NCBI RefSeq assembly: GCF_042427615.1
Contig: NZ_JBHMEZ010000012.1
Coordinates: 372,001 to 436,000 of the forward strand
DNA: 64,000 nt
Origin: Formosa undariae
GTDB taxonomy: Bacteria > Bacteroidota > Bacteroidia > Flavobacteriales > Flavobacteriaceae
Reading direction: 5' to 3'
The notes under the pieces were generated by a model. That model was not told where the DNA came from, did no database searches, and saw nothing but the letters and a program-made list of their open reading frames with translations. Below are positions 55,948 through 64,000 of this stretch, piece after piece. The stretch's first letter is position 1; every line of letters begins with the position of its first letter. The translations under genes were made by a program, and so were the position numbers.

Positions 55948-56313
55948 ATGAAAAAAATCACAGTAGTAGCAGCTATTTTTTGCTCTATGTTTTTATCAAG
56001 TTGCGCCGTCCATGAAGGGATGACTAGTAACTTAAACAACAATACAACAGAAGTTGTCTTAGCTAAAAACAACTACAAAATCCTTGAAAGAGTACAAGGT
56101 GAATCTGAAGCAAGATATATCTTAGGTTTTGGAGGTCTTTCTAGAAATGGATTAATTGCTGAGGCTAAAGCGAATATGTTAGAGAATGCTGATATTCTAG
56201 GAAGCTCGAAAGCCATAATAAACGAAACTGTTGAATATAAAAATTCCTTTTTTCCATTCTTCGGAAGTAAAAAAGTTATAGTATCTGCTTATATAGTTGA
56301 GTTTACAAACTAG
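55948..56313 (+). CDS. DUF6567-like lipoprotein
   Basis: Starting at the ATG for MKKITVVAAI, the protein has 121 residues; a frame from 55879 adds 23 residues without function. The lipobox FLSSC gives Cys19. The pattern AVHEGMTSN, then NNYKILERVQGESEARYILGFGG and LIAEAKANMLENA and a final VSAYIVEF, matches the small Bacteroidota lipoprotein family DUF6567 as I recall it. Function unknown. It has its own terminator. Confidence 0.75.
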   Translation: MKKITVVAAIFCSMFLSSCAVHEGMTSNLNNNTTEVVLAKNNYKILERVQGESEARYILGFGGLSRNGLIAEAKANMLENADILGSSKAIINETVEYKNSFFPFFGSKKVIVSAYIVEFTN

Positions 56314-56363
56314 AAGTTTAAATATCATTTAGTGTACAAGATAAATTCACATAATTTATCTCC

Positions 56364-56405
56364 AAAAAAGGTAATAGAGCGTAATCCGTTTTGTTACCTT
56401 TTTTA
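56364..56405 (+). terminator. intrinsic terminator after the DUF6567-like gene
   Basis: AAAAAAGGTAA (56364-56374) pairs with TTACCTTTTTT (56394-56404). The stem is followed by T-rich sequence. Confidence 0.8.
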
Positions 56406-56827
56406 ATTTTAAAGAAGTAGTGCTATATTTTACTTAAATAGTTAACTAAAAATAAACTCTATCCAAAAAACAAATCACTATAAATTGCTTTATTAAATAA
56501 CTCTTTCAAAATACATCCTCCTTTCTACAAGAGTCTACATTTAACCAAAAATTCTATTTCATCTTAAGCGCAAAGTAAACTTTAAGTTAATCTTTCCACA
56601 GAAAACATATCACAATTAATATTTAGTTAATCCTTAGTTAAAGTTATAAGTAGATATAGGAAATAACAATTTCATTTATTTGTAAAAAATTTCATCACCT
56701 CCTTAAAAACCTAAGCTTATAAGAATAAACGCCTTGAATTAATCCAAAATTTAAAACCCGCTTCTGCTCTAACAGAAACGGGATACTAAAAATTAAATTA
56801 CAGTAAAAACTCCATAATTAAATTCTA
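56406..56827. other. upstream region of the second SusC gene
   Basis: No gene is visible. An element ttaTTTG near 56680 resembles a -7 box but has a mismatch, so no promoter is called. The region is AT-rich and should contain the operon promoter. Confidence 0.45.
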
Positions 56828-59800
56828 ATGCAATACAATTTAATAAATTCTAATAAAAATAAAAATAATACGGTCTTTTATTTGGTCGCCGTTCTTTTGT
56901 TTTTTAATTATTCAGCGGTAATAGCTAAAACCAATTTTTACACAAAAAATGAGAATCATAAAAAAACAATTACAAATTACATTCTACAACAACAAAATAT
57001 TAATGGTACAATCTTAGACGAAAATGGAATACCACTACCTGGCGCTTCAGTCGTAGATATATCAAGTAAAAATGGAAGTTCGACAGATTTCGACGGAAAA
57101 TTTTCTCTTGCCATATCAAAATTACCCGCAGTTATTAAAGTATCGTATATCGGTTATAAATCTCAAGAAATCACGATTAATAATCTGAATCCCTTAAATA
57201 TTCAAATGGAGATCGACCAAAATGCGCTGGACGAAGTCGTTATTGTAGGATACGGAGAAACAAGTCGAGAAAAAATATCCACTGCAGTAAATACGGTCGA
57301 CACTAAATTTATAGAACAAAGACCAATAGCCGATGTCGGTGGAAGTCTACAAGGGGTTAGCCCGGGTTTAAATGTCACTCAAAGCACAGGAAAAGTAGGT
57401 TCCGAGCCAATCATTAACATAAGAGGATTTACTTCTATTAATGGAGGTACGCCATTAATTTTAATCGACGGTATAGAAGGTGACCTAAGCACGTTAAACC
57501 CTAACGACGTAGAGTCAATAAGTGTGCTTAAAGATGCTGGTGCTGCCGCCATCTATGGTGCAAGAGGTTCTTTTGGAGTCTTATTAGTGAAAACTAAAAA
57601 TGCATCTAATGGGAACATACAAGTAAATGTAGATGTTACAACTGCAATGAATTCTCCTACTATGAATACAGATTTCCTTAAAGATCCTTTTAAAGCGGTA
57701 TCTATTGTCGACGAATCCTTTAGAAATAATAGTGGAGCTTCTTATACTGGTTATACTGAAGAGGATATGCAAGCTCTTTACGAGGTATCTCAAGACCCAT
57801 CTCTTGCAAGGGTTGTAATAGACCAACGAAATGGTAAGGATCAATATGTACATTATGGGGCAACAGACTGGTGGAATACATTTTTCAAAAAGAGTTATCC
57901 TACACAGATATATTCAGCTTCTATTTCCGGAGGAACTGATAAAATAAAAACATATTTTTCTTATAGAAACTACAAATCTGAAGGAATATTAAAGGTTCAA
58001 GAAGACACATACGATAAATATAACTTGAGAAGTAAAACAGATATTATAGCTGCAGATTGGTTAACATTTACAAACAATATGCAATACAATAGTTCTGAAG
58101 ATTTAGAACATGGGGGAAGTCAATATGGAAGTTACAGTAATGTCTGGAAAAGTAATATGTGGGTACACGCACTACCCTCTTATGTACCTATAAATCCAAA
58201 CGGAGGAGCACTTTGGCGTACCGAATTAAATAATTATACTATCGGGGATGGACTCTATGCCGCTTTGTTACAAGGCACATCGAAACAGGAAACGACAGAT
58301 AACGAGTTTTCAAACATTGCTTCTGTAGAAATAACACCTTTACGTAATGTTAAATTAAATGCAAGCTATGCTATTAGAAGAAATAACTATAGCAGATACC
58401 AACGCTCTACCAAGATTCCCTATTCAATTTATCCAGAACAAATAGATCTTATGGGGAACGATTACCTGAATGAATTTCGCACCGAAAGTGAATATAATGC
58501 TTTTAACATTTATGGGGATTACAAAGGAAACTTTGGAAATCATTCCTTAAAAGCTACAGTTGGATTTAATCAAGAAACGTTCCTTACAAAAAGTATATCG
58601 GCTTCTAAACAGAATTTAATCTCGGATGATTTAATTTCACTCGGTCTAGCAACTACTAATCCTAATGCTTCTGGAAGTGCTTCAGAATGGGCGATTCAAG
58701 GTTTATTTTACCGTTTAACTTACGATTACAAAGACAAATATGTGTTTGAATTTAACGGAAGATATGATGGAACTTCGAGATTTCCATCTGATTACAGATG
58801 GGGATTTTTCCCTTCTGCTTCTGCAGGTTGGCTATTAAATAAGGAAGGGTTTTTCAAAAACATTACAGGCAACACATTTGATCTTTTTAAAATTAGAGCA
58901 TCTTACGGATCTTTAGGAAATCAAAACATTGATGATTATGCCTACTTTCCAACAATGCCAAACGGTTTATATAATTATGTTTTAAACGATAGTCAATTAA
59001 ACTATATAGAATCTCCAACATTAAACCCAACGGAAATTACATGGGAAAAAGTAAGTACTCTAGATTTTGGTGTAGATATTAATTTGTTAAAAAACCGCCT
59101 ATCGTTAACTTTCGATTGGTTTATGAGAGACACTGATGGTATGTTATCGCCTGGAGCAACTTTACCAAGTGTTTTAGGTACAAGTTCTCCTTTAGAAAAT
59201 GCAGCAGATTTAAGAACTAAAGGATTTGAATTATCTGCAAGCTATGCCGACTCTTTTAATCTATCTGGCGATCCGTTTTCTTTTTCTGTAACAGGTAACT
59301 TATCTAATTCAAAAACAAAAATAACAAACTTCGAAAATCCAAATTTGAGTCTAGTCGATTTTTATGAAGGCATGACTATTGGCGAGCTATGGGGATACAG
59401 AATTGATGGGCTTTTTCAATCCGAAAGTGAAATCGCGAATCACGCCGATCAGAGTTTTGTCTCAAACCGTATAACATCTGGTGGTGGCTTGCAACCAGGC
59501 GATGTAAAATACATCGACTTAGACGGTGATGGATATATTGGAGAAGGCGAAAATACTGTAAACAATTCTGGAGACAGGGAAATTATTGGTAATTCCGCTC
59601 CTCAATACCTTTACAGCTTTCTTGCAAATGCTGACTGGAAAGGGTTCGATATATCCGTATTCTTTCAAGGAGTAGGAAAACAAGATTGGTATCCTAATTC
59701 TGATTCTAGATTATTCTGGGGACCATACAACAGACCTTACAACTCATATATCAGAAAAGATCTAGCAGATAATATTTGGACACCTGAAAACACAGATGCA

Positions 59801-60139
59801 TATTTCCCTAGAAATTACGGATACATTGCCTTAGGTGGTTCACTAGAAAAAGTGAATGATAGATATTTACAAAGTGTAGCTTATCTTAGAATGAAAAATA
59901 TAACTTTCGGTTATACTTTACCTGCTAAAGCTATATTTAAATCGCCTACAACAAGACTTCGTTTTTACTTTAGTGGAGAAAACCTGCTAACACTCTCTTC
60001 ATTAACAGATTACATCGACCCAGAAGCCGCAAGTAATTCTGTTAACCTAAACAGTCCGTCTGCTTCATCTAACAGAAGTACAGCGCAAACTACTCCTTTT
60101 TCTAAAACATACTCGATAGGTATGTCTCTAAAATTTTAA
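56828..60139 (+). CDS. susC: second SusC/RagA family TonB-dependent transporter
   Basis: The protein has 1103 residues. It has an unusually long polar N terminus before its hydrophobic signal segment (FYLVAVLLFFNYSAVIA at about 17-33). A carboxypeptidase-like domain (about 58-135, GTILDENGIPLPGASVVDI) leads into the TonB-box EVVIVGYGETSREKIS. The plug (about 145-255) carries INIRGFTSINGGTPLILIDG and the classic SVLKDAGAAAIYGARGSFGVLLV. The barrel ends with SIGMSLKF. It is less related to the first SusC than expected for a duplicate. The substrate is unknown because no carbohydrate-active enzyme follows within the window. Confidence 0.96.
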   Translation: MQYNLINSNKNKNNTVFYLVAVLLFFNYSAVIAKTNFYTKNENHKKTITNYILQQQNINGTILDENGIPLPGASVVDISSKNGSSTDFDGKFSLAISKLPAVIKVSYIGYKSQEITINNLNPLNIQMEIDQNALDEVVIVGYGETSREKISTAVNTVDTKFIEQRPIADVGGSLQGVSPGLNVTQSTGKVGSEPIINIRGFTSINGGTPLILIDGIEGDLSTLNPNDVESISVLKDAGAAAIYGARGSFGVLLVKTKNASNGNIQVNVDVTTAMNSPTMNTDFLKDPFKAVSIVDESFRNNSGASYTGYTEEDMQALYEVSQDPSLARVVIDQRNGKDQYVHYGATDWWNTFFKKSYPTQIYSASISGGTDKIKTYFSYRNYKSEGILKVQEDTYDKYNLRSKTDIIAADWLTFTNNMQYNSSEDLEHGGSQYGSYSNVWKSNMWVHALPSYVPINPNGGALWRTELNNYTIGDGLYAALLQGTSKQETTDNEFSNIASVEITPLRNVKLNASYAIRRNNYSRYQRSTKIPYSIYPEQIDLMGNDYLNEFRTESEYNAFNIYGDYKGNFGNHSLKATVGFNQETFLTKSISASKQNLISDDLISLGLATTNPNASGSASEWAIQGLFYRLTYDYKDKYVFEFNGRYDGTSRFPSDYRWGFFPSASAGWLLNKEGFFKNITGNTFDLFKIRASYGSLGNQNIDDYAYFPTMPNGLYNYVLNDSQLNYIESPTLNPTEITWEKVSTLDFGVDINLLKNRLSLTFDWFMRDTDGMLSPGATLPSVLGTSSPLENAADLRTKGFELSASYADSFNLSGDPFSFSVTGNLSNSKTKITNFENPNLSLVDFYEGMTIGELWGYRIDGLFQSESEIANHADQSFVSNRITSGGGLQPGDVKYIDLDGDGYIGEGENTVNNSGDREIIGNSAPQYLYSFLANADWKGFDISVFFQGVGKQDWYPNSDSRLFWGPYNRPYNSYIRKDLADNIWTPENTDAYFPRNYGYIALGGSLEKVNDRYLQSVAYLRMKNITFGYTLPAKAIFKSPTTRLRFYFSGENLLTLSSLTDYIDPEAASNSVNLNSPSASSNRSTAQTTPFSKTYSIGMSLKF

Positions 60140-60150
60140 ACCTAATAATC

Positions 60151-61890
60151 ATGAATTTTAAAAATATAATTTACAGTTTAATTACAGCATTTTGCTTGTA
60201 TTCATGCAGTGACGATTTATTAGATACACAACCATTGTCTGAAATTACTGCAGAAACATTTTTTAATACCTCTAGCGATTTACAACTATATACCAACGGA
60301 TTTTATCGCATGTGGCCAAGCACTTCTATTTATAATGGAGACGCTATCACAGATAATATTATTCAAACGGAATTAAGTGATGAAATTAGAGGTACACGGC
60401 TAGTACCATCTACTGGTGGTGGCTGGGATTGGGAATATCTTAAAGATATAAATTTTTTCCTTCAAGAATACGAGAAATGTGAGGACGAAGCCGCTAAAGC
60501 GCATTATGGAGGTGTTGCTCATTTTTTCAGAGCGAGATTTTATTTCGATAAACTTCAAAGATTTGGTGCTCTACCATGGTATGACAAACCTATTTCTCCA
60601 GACGATATAGAGGCACTAACAAAACCTAGAGATTCTAGAGCATTCATCGTAGCAAAAATTCTTGAAGATTTGGATTGGGCTATAGCAAACTTAAAGTCAG
60701 AAAAAAACACTTACGAAGTTAATAAGTATACAGCTTTAGCTCTAAAATCTAGAGTAGGTCTTTATGAGGGTACGTTTCAAAAATACAGAGAAAATAGTGG
60801 TTACGAAACATATTTAGAGGCTTCCGTATCAGCTTCCTTAGAGTTAATAGACAATTCTCCTTATCAGATTTACACAACAGGTACGCCTAATATGGATTAT
60901 TTAGAACTTTTTAATGCTCATAATGCAAATGAAACAGAAATTATTCTTGCGCGTGCATATTCTAAAGATTTAAGTATAGGTCATAATGTAAACTACTATA
61001 CCACAACAAGTTCTTATGGTCGTCCAGGTATGACAAAAGATTTAGTAAATAGCTATTTAAACAGTGATGGTTCACGCTTCACAGACGCACCAAATTACGA
61101 TAAAACACCATTTATTGAGGAGGTAAAAAACAGAGACCCTCGTTTGTCGCAAACCATCCGAACTCCTGGTTATACAAGAAAAGGTCAAAGTATTCCCCTA
61201 GCACCAAATTTAGGGGCTACAGTAACCGGTTACCAAATTATAAAATATGTTACAGAACCGGTATATGATACCAATAACCAATCCATAACCGACTTACCTA
61301 TTTATCGCTTAGGGGAAGTCGTCCTTAATTATGCTGAAGCTAAGGCAGAATTAGGTACTTTAACACAAATAGATTTAGATAAATCTATTAATCTTCTGCG
61401 TAAACGTATTAATATGCCAAATCTAAATCTAGATAAATCAAATACTACTCCAGATACTTTTATGGCAAATCAGTACACAAATGTTACTGGTGGAAATAAA
61501 GGCGTTATTTTAGAAATAAGGAGAGAAAGAAGAATCGAATTGTATATGGAAGATTTTAGATGGGACGATGTTGTACGCTGGAAAGCAGGCCAAACATTAA
61601 CGCAACCAATTCGTGGTTTATACTTTCCTGGACCAGGATCTTACGATCTTACTGGAAACAGTGAAACAAACGTAGTTATCTACGAGGGAGATAGACCCGA
61701 CAACACAATAAGTGGTGTACAATACTATAAATTAGGTTCAGATATCTCATTAGATGCTAATGGATTAGTCGATCCGCATCCAGATTACAACAGCAGGCAA
61801 TTTAATGAAAATAAAGATTACTTATATCCTATACCTCGTCTAGAATTACAACTCAATCCTAACCTTGAACAAAACCCAAATTGGAACTAA
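60151..61890 (+). CDS. susD: second SusD/RagB family lipoprotein
   Basis: The protein has 579 residues. The lipobox LYSC gives Cys19. SusD marks are the LLDTQPLSEITAETFFNTSSDL start, GGVAHFFRARFYFDKLQRFGALPWYDKP, PIYRLGEVVLNYAEAKAELG, LLRKRINMPNL and ILEIRRERRIELYMEDFRWDDVVRWKAG. The C terminus ends with NPNLEQNPNWN. It lies 11 bases after its SusC partner, and its stop codon shares a base with the next start, which indicates one operon. Confidence 0.96.
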   Translation: MNFKNIIYSLITAFCLYSCSDDLLDTQPLSEITAETFFNTSSDLQLYTNGFYRMWPSTSIYNGDAITDNIIQTELSDEIRGTRLVPSTGGGWDWEYLKDINFFLQEYEKCEDEAAKAHYGGVAHFFRARFYFDKLQRFGALPWYDKPISPDDIEALTKPRDSRAFIVAKILEDLDWAIANLKSEKNTYEVNKYTALALKSRVGLYEGTFQKYRENSGYETYLEASVSASLELIDNSPYQIYTTGTPNMDYLELFNAHNANETEIILARAYSKDLSIGHNVNYYTTTSSYGRPGMTKDLVNSYLNSDGSRFTDAPNYDKTPFIEEVKNRDPRLSQTIRTPGYTRKGQSIPLAPNLGATVTGYQIIKYVTEPVYDTNNQSITDLPIYRLGEVVLNYAEAKAELGTLTQIDLDKSINLLRKRINMPNLNLDKSNTTPDTFMANQYTNVTGGNKGVILEIRRERRIELYMEDFRWDDVVRWKAGQTLTQPIRGLYFPGPGSYDLTGNSETNVVIYEGDRPDNTISGVQYYKLGSDISLDANGLVDPHPDYNSRQFNENKDYLYPIPRLELQLNPNLEQNPNWN

Positions 61891-62747
61891 TGAAACACCT
61901 TTCAATACTAATACTTGCACTACTACTAGGTAGTAGTGTTTTTTCTCAAGCTCAAAATCAAGAATTAACAGTCGTATCTTTCAATGTAAGATATAATAGC
62001 GATCAAGACGGAATAAACATATGGGATAACAGAAAAGAATGGCTTACGCACAGCATGCGTTTTATAAAAGCAGATCTTATAGGTGGGCAAGAGGTTACCT
62101 ACTCTCAACTTCTAGACATGCAAAAGCTTTTACCAAACTATGAACATATTGGTATCGGTAGAAATGGTGGGAATGAAGGCGAATTTTCACCAATATTTTA
62201 CAGAAAAGATAGATTTGAAATCATTAAACATGAAACATTTTGGTTATCTAAAACCCCTACTCAAGTTGCTTCTAAAGGTTGGGATGCTAATCTGCCCCGT
62301 ATTGTTACTTGGGCCTTATTTAAAGATAAAATAAGTGGCAAAACCTTTTATCTGTTTAATACCCATTTCGATCATAAAGGCAAGGAAGCACGTTTAGAGA
62401 GTGCTAAATTAATAAGTAAAAAAATAAATACTATTGCTAAAAACGAACCTGTAATAGTTACTGGCGATTTTAATAGTGCTCCAGATAGCGAACCTACTGA
62501 AATCTTATTAAATAACGGATTTAAAGACCCTTATCTTACACTAGACAAAGATCAGGTTTATGGTCCAGAATACAGTTCTAACGGATGGAATGTAGCCAAC
62601 AAAACATCTGAAAACAGAATAGATTACATTTATTATAAAGGCAATATCAAGCCATTAAGTTTACAAATATTAGACGGACAACGTGGTGATAAATTCATTT
62701 CAGACCATTTTCCTATAATTGCAAAACTGAATATAGGTTCTAAATAA
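61890..62747 (+). CDS. exported endonuclease/exonuclease/phosphatase-family hydrolase
   Basis: The protein has 285 residues from the ATG that overlaps the SusD stop (TAATG). A signal peptide ends FSQA. The metal-dependent EEP fold has VVSFNVRYN (start strand), GGQEVTYSQL (Glu for metal), FNTHFDHKG (His), VTGDFNSAP (Asp/Asn) and SDHFPIIAKL (final Asp-His). The set is complete, so an active phosphodiesterase or phosphatase is likely. The coupled SusC/SusD suggest it releases a nutrient from a phosphodiester-containing compound at the cell surface; substrate unknown. Confidence 0.93.
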   Translation: MKHLSILILALLLGSSVFSQAQNQELTVVSFNVRYNSDQDGINIWDNRKEWLTHSMRFIKADLIGGQEVTYSQLLDMQKLLPNYEHIGIGRNGGNEGEFSPIFYRKDRFEIIKHETFWLSKTPTQVASKGWDANLPRIVTWALFKDKISGKTFYLFNTHFDHKGKEARLESAKLISKKINTIAKNEPVIVTGDFNSAPDSEPTEILLNNGFKDPYLTLDKDQVYGPEYSSNGWNVANKTSENRIDYIYYKGNIKPLSLQILDGQRGDKFISDHFPIIAKLNIGSK

Positions 62748-63302
62748 CTTATTATATCAGAACACATATAGCATATCTAAATTGTAAGCAACAGGAACAT
62801 GCTATTTAAATGTGTAGAATTCAGGGTTAAGGTATATACTTTAACCCTGTTTTTATATAAAAACACCTACTTTAATTGACGCTCTAATACCTAACGGATA
62901 AGACATATAATCTAATACATTTCAATGATTTAAGATACTATAGGTGCTCATTTCAAATCCACTTCAAAACTTCATACTTCACATTTTATCCTAAAAGTAT
63001 ATTGAAACCCACATATATTTAGATCACGTTATACCAAAGGTTTTAAAACATTTTATTATTTTGTTTCACATCATCTCATACACTTAAACATGATCCAATA
63101 CATTATAAATCGCTTTGATAAAATTTATTTAAAAATTAACTGTAGGTGTTATCATTCATCGGCATTAGTCTTTTCTTGCTTTCCAAGGTTTCGATTGTAA
63201 AAAACTGAGTCTGTGTCTTTCACAAACAATACTTGTCGGATTAAAATCTTATTTATACTTTTAAGAGGGTGAATTACAATCAACTTTATAACTGACGTAC
63301 AA
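62748..63302. other. intergenic with terminator
   Basis: This 555-base AT-rich region contains the terminator near 62822. The minus frame at 63152-63361 overlaps the start of the WYL-domain gene and has no family character. No other gene seen. Confidence 0.55.
62822..62856 (+). terminator. intrinsic terminator of the second SusC/D operon
   Basis: CAGGGTTAA pairs with TTAACCCTG around a short loop, followed by five T. It closes the operon 75 bases after the hydrolase gene, so the operon has only three genes. Confidence 0.85.
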
Positions 63303-64000
63303 ATGAATAATCCACATTTATCCAAACGCACGCTTAAAATTCTGCAATTCATAAAAGACAAGTACTACCCTTCCATAAATCAGATTTTCGACTATCTAAA
63401 AACATACGATCTCGTAGTGTCCTACCGAACGTTTCACCGAGATTTAAAAAAACTAAGAACCGATTTTGGTATCGAAATCACCTACAACAGAGTATATAAC
63501 GGCTATTTTATTAATAAAGAAGAGAGTATAGATATTCCCTCCTTTTTTAGGTTTTTAGAACTGGTTAGCCTAGCCGAACTGTTTTCTGATGGGTTAAGAG
63601 GCGACAAAAAACTAATGGAATATGTGCATTTTGAAAACACACCAGAGTTGAAAGGTATCGAAAATTTACAGCCTATTTTAATAGCCATAAAACAAGGTTG
63701 TAAGCTATCGTTTACCCATTATAACTATTATAAAGACACCGTAAAAGCCTACACCATTTCGCCCTTAATGGTTAAAGAGTACTTAAACCGCTGGTATGTA
63801 ATTGGTATTATAGAAGCAACCGAAGACCTGCGTATTTTTGGAATAGATAGACTTTCTGAAATCCAGCAAGGCGAACTCACTACCGTACAAAAGAAAAACT
63901 TCCAACAGGAATTAGATAAATTTAAAGATATTGTGGGGGTCCGCATAAATGAAACGCCTAAAGCACGCATAGTTATTCAAACGGACGAAAAACATATGCG
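63303..64000 (+). CDS. WYL-domain transcriptional regulator (3' end outside window)
   Basis: The gene is open from the ATG at 63303 to the right edge, 232 codons. The N-terminal ~70 residues form a winged helix of the DeoR/YafY kind (LSKRTLKILQFIKDKYYPSIN, SYRTFHRDLKKLR). From about residue 135 a WYL domain begins: CKLSFTHYNYYKD, VKAYTISPLMVKEYLNRWYVIGI (the WYV equivalent of the WYL motif) and RIFGIDRLSEIQ. WYL domains bind nucleic-acid or nucleotide ligands and act in DNA damage, defence and metabolic control. The target is unknown; the gene begins its own transcript after a terminator. Confidence 0.92.
   Translation, partial: MNNPHLSKRTLKILQFIKDKYYPSINQIFDYLKTYDLVVSYRTFHRDLKKLRTDFGIEITYNRVYNGYFINKEESIDIPSFFRFLELVSLAELFSDGLRGDKKLMEYVHFENTPELKGIENLQPILIAIKQGCKLSFTHYNYYKDTVKAYTISPLMVKEYLNRWYVIGIIEATEDLRIFGIDRLSEIQQGELTTVQKKNFQQELDKFKDIVGVRINETPKARIVIQTDEKHM

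Noticed and set aside
55743..56072. A 109-codon minus-strand frame.
   Set aside because: It runs antisense into the DUF6567-like lipoprotein, which has a clear lipobox and family pattern.

Overview
The window is AT-rich chromosomal DNA of a Bacteroidota bacterium, most probably a marine member of the Flavobacteriaceae. The evidence is two SusC/SusD pairs, many lipoproteins with a CSxx/CNxx lipobox, a type IX secretion C-terminal tail, and a divergent promoter pair matching the Bacteroidota consensus TTG-N20-TAnnTTTG. No rRNA, tRNA, CRISPR array or intact transposase was seen.

Left part (1-13.3 kb): a giant chemotaxis-like sensor gene (CheB-CheR-PAS-histidine kinase, running off the left edge), then mostly single minus-strand genes: a thioredoxin-fold protein, a choloylglycine hydrolase/penicillin acylase relative, a CaCA cation exchanger, a GreA/GreB-domain protein and an unknown protein. 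A plus-strand block follows: Hsp20, a YodC-like small protein and a lipoprotein. From 13.3 to 20.8 kb, three blocks of long composite non-coding repeats lie around a lipoprotein gene, an Old Yellow Enzyme gene and a two-gene glycoside-degradation unit (DUF5060/DUF4038-like hydrolase plus DUF1080 protein).

The centre (21.8-45.6 kb) is a beta-1,3-glucan (laminarin-type) utilisation locus. A membrane-anchored regulator (beta-propeller, Y_Y_Y, LuxR-type HTH) is followed by a co-directional run of ten genes: SusC, SusD, a surface glycan-binding lipoprotein, GH16 endo-glucanase, a 1152-residue glucan phosphorylase (GH149/GH161 type), lipoprotein GH17, a lipoprotein TIM-barrel hydrolase, lipoprotein GH30, a GPH-family sugar symporter and a GH17 enzyme without signal peptide. 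The logic is cell-surface endo-cleavage and debranching, import, then cytoplasmic phosphorolysis. A separate T9SS-secreted protein further downstream shares a domain with the glycan-binding lipoprotein.

The right part (45.6-64 kb) holds a nitroreductase/HxlR divergent pair with overlapping symmetric promoters; a GHKL ATPase fused to a PD-(D/E)xK nuclease-like domain (defence candidate); a minus-strand run (AraC regulator, tandem SnoaL-like protein, MoaF-like protein, zinc-ribbon/coiled-coil peptide, NmrA-type reductase, ACT-domain protein); a translationally coupled trio (YHYH protein, MORN-type protein, SCO1/SenC); a DUF6567-like lipoprotein; a second SusC/SusD pair coupled to an endonuclease/exonuclease/phosphatase-family hydrolase; and the start of a WYL-domain regulator cut by the right edge. 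A recurring hairpin with a conserved loop serves as the apparent terminator of many minus-strand genes.
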